Notes: generated by a model not told the origin, from the sequence alone. Numbered from the stretch's first letter, positions 1 through 7,998 are shown. The stretch: DNA of 13,451 nt from Victivallales bacterium (GCA_017963875.1 JAGCTA010000453.1:1-13451); one strand, 5' to 3'. Program-made: numbers and translations.

Positions 1-1
1 C

Positions 2-1420
2 TGGGCAAAAATCTGCAATCGCCTGCATATCTGGGACTACGTCATCAACTATGGACATAACACCATGCCCTTCCCGAACTTCCGTGTGCTGGCACCGAAC
101 ATCGACTTCTTCCTCCGCAACCATGTGACCAGCGTTTTTGAAGAGGCCAACTACTTCAGTGACGGTGGCGAATTTGCGGAGCTGCGCGCCTACGTGATTG
201 CCAAGCTACTATGGGAACCGACATACGATGTCGACAAGGCAATCAGGGAGTTTACGGATAACTACTACGGCAAGGCCGCGCCTTTCATCCGCGAGTACCT
301 GCGCTGTTTGCACGACGAGGTCTGCAGCCAGAAGGATGTGCATATAACCATCTACTCTCCACCAAAACATTACCTGAACGACGAACTGCTGGCCAAAGCC
401 ACCGTGCTTTTCCAGCAGGCACAGGAGGCCGTGAAGGACGAGCCGACGCATCTATTCCGCGTTCAGGTCGCCTATCTGCCCATCATCTACGCCAAGCAGA
501 TGTTGAGCAGATTACGTCTGGTGGACGGCAAGCTCGTGGCGAATGCGGACAATTCACAGGAGCTGGACTTCTTCGAAAAGATTGCCAGGAAGGCAAACAT
601 GACTCAAGTCGCCGAGAACTTGCAAGGGCGACTGGAGAATTGGCTGTCAACACGGCGCATCAGGCAGAAGGGGCTCGAGGTCGTGACCTTGAAGAACGGC
701 ATCCTGTCCGTGGATGTCCTGCCTGGTTTTGGCGGTCATGTCTGGCGGGTGCGTTTGGTGGATGGCCTCTGCATCTTGCGAACGGAAGGGGATGACGCCA
801 AAGGCTACCTGCCATACGACGAATGCAACGGCTATGAGGAGTATTCCAATCTGGAATACCGCCGCGCAGGCTGGGAAGAGCCATTCATGGTGAAAGCGAA
901 GGGGACTGATTTTGTTGAAATGGAAGCAACGCTGCAGGACGGCGTCATCGTAACGCGTCGTGTTGAACTGGCGGGAAACTCCTTCAAGGTGGCATCGAAA
1001 TACACGTCCAGGACCTTGTCAGGCAAACGCGCCTTCCGCACGCATCCCGTATTCACCGTGCCGCGTCCGCAGGATGCGTGCCTGACAATCTGGACGGCAG
1101 ATGGCACGGCAAAAAGCGAGAAGCTTGGTGAGTTGCGAGCCCCCGCTGAAGACTGGCAAATCTGGCTGAGGGATGCCTGGGAAGTCCTTTTGCAAGGCGC
1201 AAAAAAGCCACAAGGCCGCTGGCAGTTGAGCTATCAAACGGTAGACAAGCGCAAATGTGTCATCACCAATACGTTCAATCCAGAGGATGTCGCTTTTTGC
1301 TATCTGCATCTCTCTCTGCCGAATCAGCACATCACTCTCGAGCAGTGGAGCGCTGCCAAGGATCTGACGACGACGAACGGCCCGTCCATTTCCAACACCT
1401 ACACGGTTGACGTGAAATAA
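2..1420 (+). CDS. DUF4838-domain protein, putative glycoside hydrolase, 5' end missing
   Basis: The frame is open from the first base of the window, so this is the C-terminal 472 residues of a longer protein. The first ATG, at 65, is internal and not the start. The visible N-terminal part, with LHIWDYV (about residues 8-14), MPFPNFRVLAPNI and GGEFAELRAYVIAKLLW, is typical of DUF4838, a domain found beside sugar-active TIM-barrel modules in bacteria that degrade plant and host glycans. From about residue 220 the chain changes to strand-rich sequence (GLEVVTLKNGILSVDVLPGFGGHVW), which I read as a C-terminal beta-sandwich. The missing upstream part should contain the catalytic barrel, so the substrate cannot be named. 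The stop is TAA at 1418. The next gene follows 83 bases later on the same strand, so the two may be co-transcribed. Family assignment rests on remembered motif patterns; the enzymatic role is inferred. Confidence 0.8.
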   Translation, partial: WAKICNRLHIWDYVINYGHNTMPFPNFRVLAPNIDFFLRNHVTSVFEEANYFSDGGEFAELRAYVIAKLLWEPTYDVDKAIREFTDNYYGKAAPFIREYLRCLHDEVCSQKDVHITIYSPPKHYLNDELLAKATVLFQQAQEAVKDEPTHLFRVQVAYLPIIYAKQMLSRLRLVDGKLVANADNSQELDFFEKIARKANMTQVAENLQGRLENWLSTRRIRQKGLEVVTLKNGILSVDVLPGFGGHVWRVRLVDGLCILRTEGDDAKGYLPYDECNGYEEYSNLEYRRAGWEEPFMVKAKGTDFVEMEATLQDGVIVTRRVELAGNSFKVASKYTSRTLSGKRAFRTHPVFTVPRPQDACLTIWTADGTAKSEKLGELRAPAEDWQIWLRDAWEVLLQGAKKPQGRWQLSYQTVDKRKCVITNTFNPEDVAFCYLHLSLPNQHITLEQWSAAKDLTTTNGPSISNTYTVDVK

Positions 1421-1503
1421 TGCTTTCCGGATTTTCTACGCCAGTGTTGTGATGGTATTGACACAGCGTAATCCCGAAACAAGCATCCAACAAAATACCC
1501 ACC

Positions 1504-2589
1504 ATGACCGCATTTGCATTAAATGTTTGCGATTTCGGTGCCAAAGGCGATGGCATCAGCGATGACACGGCAGCCATACAAGCCGCCATTGACTACGCGA
1601 CACAACGGGGTGGTGGGCGTATCTGCTTCCCTTACACGCCCTGTGGCTACCGCCTAGACTCACCAGGCATTGAGACTTACAATGGCCGCCTTGTCCGTTC
1701 ACAGCTTGTCATTCCGCCTGGCGACCAAAACATTTTTCTGGAAGGCGAAATGCCTTGCCGCCTTCTCAACGCATATTTCGTGCGCAAAAAGGATGTTGAC
1801 ATTTATGGACCGACGCGATTCGGCAACATCCGCAATGACAATACATTCCTTTTCTCGACCTGGACGCCACCCGAGGTACATAATCCTGAAGAACGCCCAT
1901 GGTCGATACTCGCAGCTCCAGAGGGCGACCATTTCAATGGCCATTTTTGCACGTGGAATTTCTCTATCGCCAATCTGGAATTCAGGGTCCACCTTGACCA
2001 TGACAAGATGTATCCCATCCAGAGCGCAGTCAATCTCCAAAACGTCGCCCGTGCACATGTAGCCGACTCCCAGTTCTGCCTGGATGACCAAATCGGTGAC
2101 ACGATTCTGGACAAGGAACTACAGGAAAATCCCTGTCACACTTGTGGACTGATGATGTCAGGGGATCAAAACGACAATAACACGCTGCGCAATGTGGCCG
2201 TGCAGGGCTTCAAATACGGTTTTGTGCTTAGTGAACACGTCATAGCGGATTTCCTCTATGTGCACAACTGCGAGGAAGGCATCACCTTCCACGACTCCTC
2301 CCATATATCATCTATCCAGCATATTACGGCGCAGCACAACAAACGTATCATAAGTACCACGACAACGAAGCTGTTCGGTCATGCCAAAGGCCCATGCGCC
2401 GTCGAAATCGGCAGCCTTAACTTTGAGTCGGGCCGTGGTCTCTCACCCGTGGTTGACGCCTTGGAATATGGCGTCTATGACCCTGAAAACCGTCTGCGTG
2501 GTTATGTTAAATGGTATCAGCCATGGGGCGAACAGGCTTTTCCCGTCAAAGGCGCGGAAAATTTCCATATCACCCATTTTGGTGATTGA
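1504..2589 (+). CDS. Pectate lyase superfamily right-handed beta-helix protein
   Basis: 361 residues. The N-terminus NVCDFGAKGDGISDDTAAIQ (about 8-27) is the classic opening of the pectate-lyase-3 / GH55-type beta-helix fold. GGGRICFP follows, then repeated strand-rich stretches such as GLMMSGDQNDNNTLRNV and FLYVHNCEEGITF that suit helix coils. There is no signal peptide: the chain starts MTAFALNV, directly on the fold, so a cytoplasmic location is likely. Proteins of this superfamily act on pectin or other polyuronides as lyases or hydrolases, but some are only binding or structural. I see no GH28 NTD/DD/RIK set here, so the chemistry is unknown. ATG 1504 is chosen because it sits just ahead of the fold motif. 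No clear Shine-Dalgarno precedes it, only an A-rich stretch. The last codons overlap on the opposite strand with the end of the broken ATPase reading frame. Confidence 0.78.
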   Translation: MTAFALNVCDFGAKGDGISDDTAAIQAAIDYATQRGGGRICFPYTPCGYRLDSPGIETYNGRLVRSQLVIPPGDQNIFLEGEMPCRLLNAYFVRKKDVDIYGPTRFGNIRNDNTFLFSTWTPPEVHNPEERPWSILAAPEGDHFNGHFCTWNFSIANLEFRVHLDHDKMYPIQSAVNLQNVARAHVADSQFCLDDQIGDTILDKELQENPCHTCGLMMSGDQNDNNTLRNVAVQGFKYGFVLSEHVIADFLYVHNCEEGITFHDSSHISSIQHITAQHNKRIISTTTTKLFGHAKGPCAVEIGSLNFESGRGLSPVVDALEYGVYDPENRLRGYVKWYQPWGEQAFPVKGAENFHITHFGD

Positions 2590-2887
2590 GCATGTCATCA
2601 AATGCACAACGAGCATAGATACGACCTTTCCCCAAACCTGTGGCCATGAAAGCCGCAAAGCCAGAACTGCGGATTTCATCTTTTGTCAGTAGCGGACGCT
2701 TCTGAAACTGACGACGCAGGAGAGTGTTTGCAAGGACAGATTACTGAAAAGCAAAGTCATCGTCGAATGTCTCGCGCACAAGATAGGTCTTGCCAACTCT
2801 ACGGCGTCCGTAGACGGCAACGAACTCTGATTCGTCTGATGACAGCGCTCGCAGCAGCATTTCCTGTTCACTCTTCCTTCCAATCAT
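2570..2887 (-). pseudogene. Broken AAA-type ATPase gene, N-terminal remnant
   Basis: Reading the minus strand from ATG at 2887 gives 48 codons beginning MIGRKSEQEMLLRALSS. They continue through EFVAVYGRRRVGKTYLVRE to FDDDFAFQ and then a TAA at 2743-2741. This is the start of the bacterial/archaeal ATPase family (ATPase_2/AAA_14-like, DUF234-associated). GRRRVGKT is the Walker A loop, and the family is normally about 400-500 residues, so nearly all of the protein is gone. After the TAA the same frame stays open for 56 more codons (about 2740-2573: LLTKDEIRSSGFAAFMATG, then GRIYARCAFDDML) and ends within the beta-helix gene. I do not recognise that second part; it may be a fused fragment of something else or chance. 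A TTGAGG ribosome-site-like stretch is still present upstream of the ATG. Such ATPase genes are often multicopy, so a decayed duplicate is plausible. Internal deletion plus a stop is the simplest reading. Confidence 0.72.
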
Positions 2888-2917
2888 TGCTTGAACCTCA
2901 AAAATGCTTTATAATGT

Positions 2918-2948
2918 GCTAAAAGTTCCTAAAAAGACAAGTTTTAGC
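2918..2948. repeat. Inverted repeat upstream of the broken ATPase gene
   Basis: GCTAAAAGTT at 2918-2927 and AAGTTTTAGC at 2939-2948 form 10-base arms with one mismatch around an 11-base centre. The element lies about 30-60 bases upstream of the ATPase remnant's ATG and touches AT-rich sequence (CATTATAAAG on the minus strand) that could be an old promoter. A former operator is possible, but nothing proves it. Confidence 0.4.
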
Positions 2949-2999
2949 ATGATATAGCAGGAAAACATAGTTGAAACACGTCTAAAAGTTGTTTTTTTA

Positions 3000-3042
3000 C
3001 ATTGCTGCGATAAATCCCTCCGCGATTGATATTATCGCAATG
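3000..3042. repeat. Hairpin-forming inverted repeat in the spacer
   Basis: TGCGATAA at 3006-3013 is perfectly complementary to TTATCGCA at 3032-3039. The flanks CATTGC (3000-3005) and CAATG (3038-3042) add partial symmetry, giving a bulged stem with an 18-base loop. No T-run follows it on either strand in the right place, so it is not a standard intrinsic terminator for the GH42 gene, whose stop is about 190 bases away. The function is unknown. Confidence 0.4.
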
Positions 3043-3131
3043 TGGCATGACTGAATTTAGCCACGCTTGTTCCGTTGTAGCCTTGGCAAAGCCGCGACAG
3101 AGGCACAGGACCTTAGCCATGAGACCATCAG

Positions 3132-3206
3132 ATTGTCGCATGTCGCAGTCCTCGGGTTGTCGAATCGTCGTTCGTCGAAAGTCATTGGGCTGTCGGCTGT
3201 CGAAAG
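3132..3206. repeat. Degenerate TGTCG heptamer repeat block
   Basis: TGTCG-like cores recur in pairs spaced exactly 7 bases apart: 3134/3141, 3166/3173 (CGTCG variant) and 3191/3198, with a single copy at 3158. GTCGAAAG occurs at 3174-3181 and again at 3199-3206, 25 bases apart. The block can be read as a heptamer tandem repeat in decay or as three copies of a 25-31 base unit of the form TGTCG-N2-TGTCG. It starts about 28 bases beyond the end of the GH42 gene. Degenerate heptamer repeats of this kind are known from several bacterial phyla. No coding sense is supported. Confidence 0.6.
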
Positions 3207-3233
3207 ACGAATGTCCCGCCGAAGTTTGCCTGC

Positions 3234-5225
3234 TCAACCGAACTTCACCGCTCTCACTTGATACGGTGCCAGCTGCACATCGCATAAAAGCTTTTCGCCT
3301 GTGAGGATGTCCGTGCCTGGCTTCTGCAATGTCACACGACCACCCTTCCCTGCATATTCAACCAGGAAAGTACCGTCGCCAGCATCGCCGTGGCGCGGCG
3401 ATACGACGATTGCGTCTCCATCGCCGAAGCCGTGCGCAATGCCTGCGGCATCCATTGCATACGACAGCAGTTTCCGCATGGTCGCGCGGCCAGGAGTCGC
3501 ACCAAGAAGAAGCACGCGCCCCTTGCCGATGTGGCGTTCCAGCAGCACCGCCTTGCCAAGCAACACCGAATGCGGGGAAACGGTAACTGTCGCTAAAGTG
3601 CCTTTTCCCGCTTCATATAGTTCGTTCCAAATGCCGATTTCAAACGGCGTTCCGTCCGTCCACGCGCATTTCAGCGCCGATTCCGTATCTGGCACTGAAT
3701 AGTCCCAATGAACGTTCAGCATGGACTCAAGCGTGCCCAGTGGTCTGTCGCGGAATTTCGCTCCCCATTCATCGCGAATATCGGTCATCGGACCAACAAT
3801 CCACACGCCACCTGCCTCGACCCATTTGCGTATACGTTCCGCCAAATCTGGCTCCAGATAGAATACGAACGGCGAAATCAACAGCTTGTGGCTGCTGAAA
3901 TTCTGCGCCGTCTCAAGAATATCGGGACGGACGCATTCATCAAGAAGCGGACGGTAGAAACTGTCGCAGAAGGAATCGTAATACTTGAATTCCTTGTGAA
4001 TCGGTTGTACAAAAACCGTATTCCATGTGCGCGAGGGGAAATGGACGGCGATTTCCGAGACGACTTTCGTGCCGTTGATGAAATCCGCGGCTTTTCGGAA
4101 TCCCCGCCCGACTTCCTGCACTTCGCCGAAAGCGTGCATCGGTCGTCCAGAGGCGGAGAGGACCGCGCCGTGCATCAACTCATGGCCAGCCCAATGCGTC
4201 CGCCAGAGCCAGTAGAGATTCGCCTCGCCGCCGAGCGCAATTGGCAGCCACGAATTGGCCGTGCAGTAGCCGTCAGGCTTCAGTGTCTGGTTGATGGCGG
4301 TGCTGCCGTTCCATGTCGTCGATGTCTCCGTGTTCCAGAAGGGTCGCGGAAGATAGTTACGGACAAAGTCAAACCACAGAACTGCCTTCCAGAGGTTTTC
4401 GGGGATGTTGTAGTGGTTGAACTGCGCAATGTCAAGTTTGCTGGACAAATCGGCATAGTCCAAACCATTGAACGGCATCGTATCCGTGCCGACAGGGACA
4501 TCGCCGACAATGGCGTGGAGGATGTCCGCCTGGCCATGGACGAACTCGATGACGGAGTGCTGCTGGAAGATGACCCACTCCTGGAGGATGTGCGGATTGG
4601 TCCAGGCGTTTCGCGGTGGATTGATTTCATCGAAATCCGAATACTCCTGGCTGAATACTGTCAGATTCCACGCGCTGTTGAGCGCGGTGATGTCGCCGTT
4701 GAACTTGCGTTCAAGATGACGCCTGAACGCTTCGGCGCAAATCGGGCAGAAGCAGCCCAGTTCGGGCGAATAGACTTCGTTGTCAATCTGCCAGCCGATG
4801 ACATTCGGGTCTCCTGCGAACTCGTGCGCCATCTTCTCTACAATGCGATGACCATAATGCAGATAATGCGGATTCCTGAAACAGCAGTGACGCCGTCCGC
4901 CGTGCTCGACGCGATGTCCATCCTGCATTTCCTTCACAACGTCAGGGAATTTGCGAAGCAGCCAAATGGGCGGCGTGGCCGTCGGTGTACCAAGTATCAC
5001 AGCAATACCCGCCGCGCCAAGCGCATCTACAACGCGATGCAGCCAGCCAAACTCGAAAACGCCGTCCGACGGCTCCATCCTACTCCAGGCGAATTCTGCA
5101 ATTCGCGCGACATTCATGCCAGCCTCCTTCATTTTGGCGATGTCTTCGTCAAGTTGTTCAACGGGCCAGTCTTCTGGATAATAATCGGAGCCAAGATACG
5201 GAGGTGTGAATCGTTTGCTGTTCAT
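3234..5225 (-). CDS. GH42 beta-galactosidase
   Basis: 663 residues, the usual length for GH42. The start YLGSDYYPEDWP (10-21) and NVARIAEFAWSRMEP are family signatures. The acid/base is Glu150 in GWQIDNE and the nucleophile is Glu300 in FWNTETS. Cys115 (CFRNP) together with Cys158, Cys160 and Cys163 (CFCPIC) matches the zinc site of GH42 trimers. The order is an (alpha/beta)8 barrel to about residue 385, a trimerisation domain (SPFVFYLEPDLAERIRKWVEAGG region) to about 600, then a small beta domain. GH42 enzymes release galactose from beta-galactosides, often from pectic galactan or arabinogalactan oligosaccharides. There is no signal peptide, so it is probably cytoplasmic. ATG 5225 is kept because the family motif begins a few residues later; no Shine-Dalgarno is visible before it. 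It is transcribed alone and divergently from the transporter gene. Family is certain; the natural substrate is inferred from the GH28 and GH78 neighbours. Confidence 0.95.
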   Translation of the reverse strand: MNSKRFTPPYLGSDYYPEDWPVEQLDEDIAKMKEAGMNVARIAEFAWSRMEPSDGVFEFGWLHRVVDALGAAGIAVILGTPTATPPIWLLRKFPDVVKEMQDGHRVEHGGRRHCCFRNPHYLHYGHRIVEKMAHEFAGDPNVIGWQIDNEVYSPELGCFCPICAEAFRRHLERKFNGDITALNSAWNLTVFSQEYSDFDEINPPRNAWTNPHILQEWVIFQQHSVIEFVHGQADILHAIVGDVPVGTDTMPFNGLDYADLSSKLDIAQFNHYNIPENLWKAVLWFDFVRNYLPRPFWNTETSTTWNGSTAINQTLKPDGYCTANSWLPIALGGEANLYWLWRTHWAGHELMHGAVLSASGRPMHAFGEVQEVGRGFRKAADFINGTKVVSEIAVHFPSRTWNTVFVQPIHKEFKYYDSFCDSFYRPLLDECVRPDILETAQNFSSHKLLISPFVFYLEPDLAERIRKWVEAGGVWIVGPMTDIRDEWGAKFRDRPLGTLESMLNVHWDYSVPDTESALKCAWTDGTPFEIGIWNELYEAGKGTLATVTVSPHSVLLGKAVLLERHIGKGRVLLLGATPGRATMRKLLSYAMDAAGIAHGFGDGDAIVVSPRHGDAGDGTFLVEYAGKGGRVTLQKPGTDILTGEKLLCDVQLAPYQVRAVKFG

Positions 5226-5257
5226 AAATGCAAAATAGATGTGGTGAATGCTTACTG

Positions 5258-5286
5258 AATATACCTAACTGGATGAATTTGGACAA
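5258..5286 (-). promoter_or_regulatory. Candidate sigma-70 promoter of the GH42 gene
   Basis: On the minus strand, TTGTCC (5286-5281) and TATATT (5263-5258) are separated by 17 bases. This gives a -35 with 4 of 6 matches and a -10 with 5 of 6 matches, and a leader of about 25 bases before the GH42 ATG. The call is by pattern only. Confidence 0.45.
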
Positions 5287-5368
5287 TACTATGGCTTTTC
5301 TCTTCCAGATTGCAAGCGGTCCTGTCAAGACATTTTTGGGCATTGTATCAATTTCGGCTCACATCACG

Positions 5369-5384
5369 TCAATTTTGTAATTGA
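5369..5384. repeat. Perfect small palindrome in the divergent promoter region
   Basis: TCAATT and AATTGA flank the four bases TTGT, a perfect 6+6 inverted repeat. It lies between the GH42 and transporter genes, about 85 bases upstream of the candidate GH42 -35 and about 50 bases upstream of the candidate transporter -35. It could be an operator for a shared regulator, but such AT-rich palindromes also arise by chance. The remainder of 5226-5503 shows no reading frame worth calling. Confidence 0.3.
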
Positions 5385-5435
5385 AAAAACTAACCAAACT
5401 CCATTTAGCAAATCCAATGGCTTAATCCGTTTTCA

Positions 5436-5463
5436 TTGATAGCAGAGCAAGAGATGCTATATT
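5436..5463 (+). promoter_or_regulatory. Candidate sigma-70 promoter of the transporter operon
   Basis: TTGATA at 5436-5441 and TATATT at 5458-5463, with a 16-base spacer, each match the consensus at 5 of 6 positions. They lie about 40 bases before the ATG at 5504. This would drive the transporter, methyltransferase, lipoprotein and phosphatase-like genes. Confidence 0.5.
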
Positions 5464-5503
5464 ATACATTGTCCGCGCGTAAAAAACTCAAACATAAACA
5501 AAC

Positions 5504-6406
5504 ATGTCAGTCTTTGCATTTACACTCATCGTCATCTCCGCCCTGCTCCACTCCTCATGGAACCTGGTGGCGAAGAAAAACCACATGTCCGTGGCATTCT
5601 ATACGCTCATCTGCACGACTTGCACGCTGATATGGAGCCACGTCCTATTGTGGACTCCCGTGCCTGTCAGCGTGCTGCCTGCGCGTTTTTGGGTACTGCT
5701 TGGTCTCAGCGTCCTGTCGGACCTCGTCTATTGCACTGGTTTGTCGTTTACCTATCGCACGATGGAAATGTCAACAGCGTATCCCGTGATGCGAGCATTG
5801 CCGATTCTCATGACATTGATGGTCACAGCGCTTCTTGGATGGGGCGAACCACTGTCACCGATTGCCATCTGCGGATGCGTTGTCCTGTTCTGTGGCTGCC
5901 TGCTGATGCCGTTGAAGAAATTCTCTGATTTCAAACTATCAAACTATCTGACCATAAGCATGTTATTCGTATTATTGACCGCTCTCGGCACGACTGGCTA
6001 CACGGTTCTCGACAAGCAGGCTCAGGCAGTCATGTCAGAAGTGGTTGACGGCTATGCGAAGCCGATTCGCTCACTGACATTCTATATTCTTCGCAGTTGC
6101 TCGCTTTCAAGCACACTATGGCTCGTGGTGCTTTTGACCTCGCCGCTTCGGCGGGATTTGTTCCAACTGATTCGCTCCAAGAACTGGCAACCTTGCGTAT
6201 GCGGCCTGTGCGCCTCTGGCACCTACGTGCTTGTGCTGATTGCAATGAACTATGTGACAAACGCGACATACGTCCAATGCTTCAGGCAGTTGGGGTTGCC
6301 TTTCGGCCTTATCGCGGGCATCATCTTTCTGAAAGAATCAAGCACATTGACAAAATGGCTGGGCGTTGCGCTCATCCTGGCGGGTCTGACACTGACGGTG
6401 CTATAG
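5504..6406 (+). CDS. EamA/DMT-family inner-membrane transporter
   Basis: 300 residues made almost entirely of hydrophobic segments, about ten helices in two halves. The first half runs to about residue 135, a polar linker follows (PLKKFSDFKLSN, about 136-147), and the second half ends in LGVALILAGLTLTVL. Family marks are the N-terminal ALLHSSWNLVAKK, the conserved AYPVMRALPIL (92-102) and its counterpart ATYVQCFRQLGLPFGLIAGIIFLKE late in the second half. Drug/metabolite transporters of this type export amino acids, metabolites or toxic compounds, or exchange nucleotide sugars; the substrate cannot be read from sequence. It is the first gene of a tight run: its stop is followed after three bases by the methyltransferase ATG, so translational coupling is likely. 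No Shine-Dalgarno is visible before ATG 5504, but hydrophobic sequence begins at once and the frame has no better start. Confidence 0.88.
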   Translation: MSVFAFTLIVISALLHSSWNLVAKKNHMSVAFYTLICTTCTLIWSHVLLWTPVPVSVLPARFWVLLGLSVLSDLVYCTGLSFTYRTMEMSTAYPVMRALPILMTLMVTALLGWGEPLSPIAICGCVVLFCGCLLMPLKKFSDFKLSNYLTISMLFVLLTALGTTGYTVLDKQAQAVMSEVVDGYAKPIRSLTFYILRSCSLSSTLWLVVLLTSPLRRDLFQLIRSKNWQPCVCGLCASGTYVLVLIAMNYVTNATYVQCFRQLGLPFGLIAGIIFLKESSTLTKWLGVALILAGLTLTVL

Positions 6407-6409
6407 CCC

Positions 6410-7360
6410 ATGGTCTCCGCAGAAAAGGACATGAATGATGTCGGACAGGCTCGTGCCGCGCACCGTCTGGCACAATTCACAGCACGCTGGCAAGCACGGC
6501 GTGACAACTTCAGCCGTTGGAATGGAAACTCATGGTGGGCACGAGGAAGCATCATTTCCCCAGAAATGCGTGGATGGTACAACAGTTTTCTGCCGATAGA
6601 CGACTACCTTGCAGATCTGCGGCTCCTTGCATTGGATTTCCTTGGAGATGATTCGCTGGTGCCGTCCGTGCTCCACAAAGGATCAGTTTCTTTTCTATCC
6701 CTGCCTGATTTCTGGGCTTCGCTCAATGACAACTTTGCGGGGCGCGTCTGCTTCAAGGCGGATGAACTCCTCGAACTCTGGTGCAACCTCGCCGACCCAG
6801 CCCGTATGGGAACGGCGTCTGGACGATATATGGCACAACTGTCTCAAGTTCAGAAAATCGCATCAGGGAAGACAGCATTGCGCTTGCTGGACCTGGGCTG
6901 CGGTGTCGGTCTGGGGACATACGAGGCCACGGCGGTCTGTGGCAAAAGGTGCCATCAGGTCGATTCCATAGGCGTGACAGCCGAGGGCTTGGAGGCTTGG
7001 ATGGCGACCAATCGCTGCCTACCGCATACAAGAAAACGCGAGCGGCAGTTTCCCGCGTCCCTGCCCGATGGAGCTCGTGTTGAATTTCGCAAAGGGTTGG
7101 CTGAAGCATATTCAGACAATACAACTTACGACATCATTCTCTGCAATGGCCTTGCAGGAGGTCGTTTTCTCAATCACACCGACCAGTTTTCAGGGCTTCT
7201 GGCGACATTCGACAGAATGCTGAAGCCCCATGGAAATGTGCTTCTAAGCAACCATTTCCACGAAGGCAGCCGATGCGATGTCGAAACTTTGATGCGCCAA
7301 GCCGCTCAAAGGGGATGGCTCATCAAAGGAGATTGGCAAAACCTATCCATGGAAAAATGA
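6410..7360 (+). CDS. Class I SAM-dependent methyltransferase with unassigned N-terminal domain
   Basis: 316 residues. LRLLDLGCGVGLGTYEA (about 158-173) is motif I of the Rossmann-type SAM-binding fold. YDIILCNGLAGG (240-251) fits motif IV, and LLATFDRMLKPHGNVLLSNHF (about 263-283) fits the post-motif strand and helix. The first 150 residues, with RWNGNSWWARGSIISPEMRGWY (about 36-57), form a separate region that I do not recognise and that may choose the substrate. Small molecule, lipid and protein substrates are all possible. ATG 6410 lies three bases after the transporter stop. An alternative start at 6431 (MNDVG) has AAAAGGA almost touching it, which is too close for normal use, so 6410 is preferred with modest confidence. 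The next gene follows after 44 bases. The protein appears soluble. Confidence 0.82.
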   Translation: MVSAEKDMNDVGQARAAHRLAQFTARWQARRDNFSRWNGNSWWARGSIISPEMRGWYNSFLPIDDYLADLRLLALDFLGDDSLVPSVLHKGSVSFLSLPDFWASLNDNFAGRVCFKADELLELWCNLADPARMGTASGRYMAQLSQVQKIASGKTALRLLDLGCGVGLGTYEATAVCGKRCHQVDSIGVTAEGLEAWMATNRCLPHTRKRERQFPASLPDGARVEFRKGLAEAYSDNTTYDIILCNGLAGGRFLNHTDQFSGLLATFDRMLKPHGNVLLSNHFHEGSRCDVETLMRQAAQRGWLIKGDWQNLSMEK

Positions 7361-7404
7361 GTTTCATATCATAACAATCATTTCAACATAAAACAGGAGA
7401 AACC

Positions 7405-7998
7405 ATGCGTAAATCATTATTATATGCAATTTTGCAACTTATCGTTTTATCGCTATGCGGCTGCAAATCATTCGAGCCACCGCCGCGCCCCGTCGCATAC
7501 GTTTTTCCAACTGTTCGGGAAATGTCCAGCCTCGAAGATTTGGAAGAACGGAATGTGTCCATTCAAGAAATTCAGAATTGGATGGCCCGCGCAGGCATAT
7601 ATGATGAACTCCGCGCATACGGCATGACCGATGACGATTGGCACCTGCTCGCTCGAGGCCTCAGGCGTGGTGGCTACGCCGAACTGGACGCCCGCAAGAC
7701 CAGGCTTGGTTTCCGATGGATTACTATCAGTTGCCTCAAAAACGGCAGCACGGAAGTGATGATCGGCTACGACCACGACAGAGGAAAAGCCATACGTGCA
7801 GGGATGGTCTGGCAGCCATACGTCCTCGAAGAAACCACCAGACGCTGCAACATGCCGAACATGGTCATTAGCGACGCATGGTATGGCCACGCAGGAAATA
7901 CCGACCGCGAATTTCTGGCATTGAATTCCAAAAAAACTGGGAAAACTATTCTCTGGCTCAAGCGACTGGTATTTGGCAAGGTCCAGGAGACGAACTGA
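7405..7998 (+). CDS. Putative lipoprotein of unknown function
   Basis: 197 residues. MRKSLLYAILQLIVLSLCGC is a textbook lipoprotein signal: basic start, hydrophobic core and lipobox LCGC, with Cys20 as the lipidated residue. KSFEPPPRPV then forms a proline-rich tether. The mature part has an acidic, helical stretch (SSLEDLEERNVSIQEIQNWMARAG) followed by a mixed region with LGFRWITISCLKNGS and MIGYDHDRG. I do not recognise a domain. The start is well supported: AGGAG at 7395-7399 lies five bases before ATG 7405. The stop is followed after one base by the phosphatase-like ATG, so the two are probably translated together. The protein should sit at the periplasmic face of the inner or outer membrane. 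A partner role for the transporter or methyltransferase is only a guess from position. Confidence 0.85.
   Translation: MRKSLLYAILQLIVLSLCGCKSFEPPPRPVAYVFPTVREMSSLEDLEERNVSIQEIQNWMARAGIYDELRAYGMTDDDWHLLARGLRRGGYAELDARKTRLGFRWITISCLKNGSTEVMIGYDHDRGKAIRAGMVWQPYVLEETTRRCNMPNMVISDAWYGHAGNTDREFLALNSKKTGKTILWLKRLVFGKVQETN

Noticed and set aside
1458..1463. TTGACA as a -35 for the beta-helix gene
   Set aside because: The hexamer is perfect, but no acceptable -10 lies 15-19 bases downstream, so I did not call a promoter.
3000..3042. Terminator of the GH42 gene
   Set aside because: The stem is AT-rich, about 190 bases past the stop, and no T-run follows it on the minus strand.
3708..5258. 516-codon open frame on the plus strand
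   Set aside because: It lies wholly antisense to the GH42 gene, whose catalytic residues and zinc cysteines are certain. The antisense translation has no recognisable motif and arises from the codon use of the real gene.
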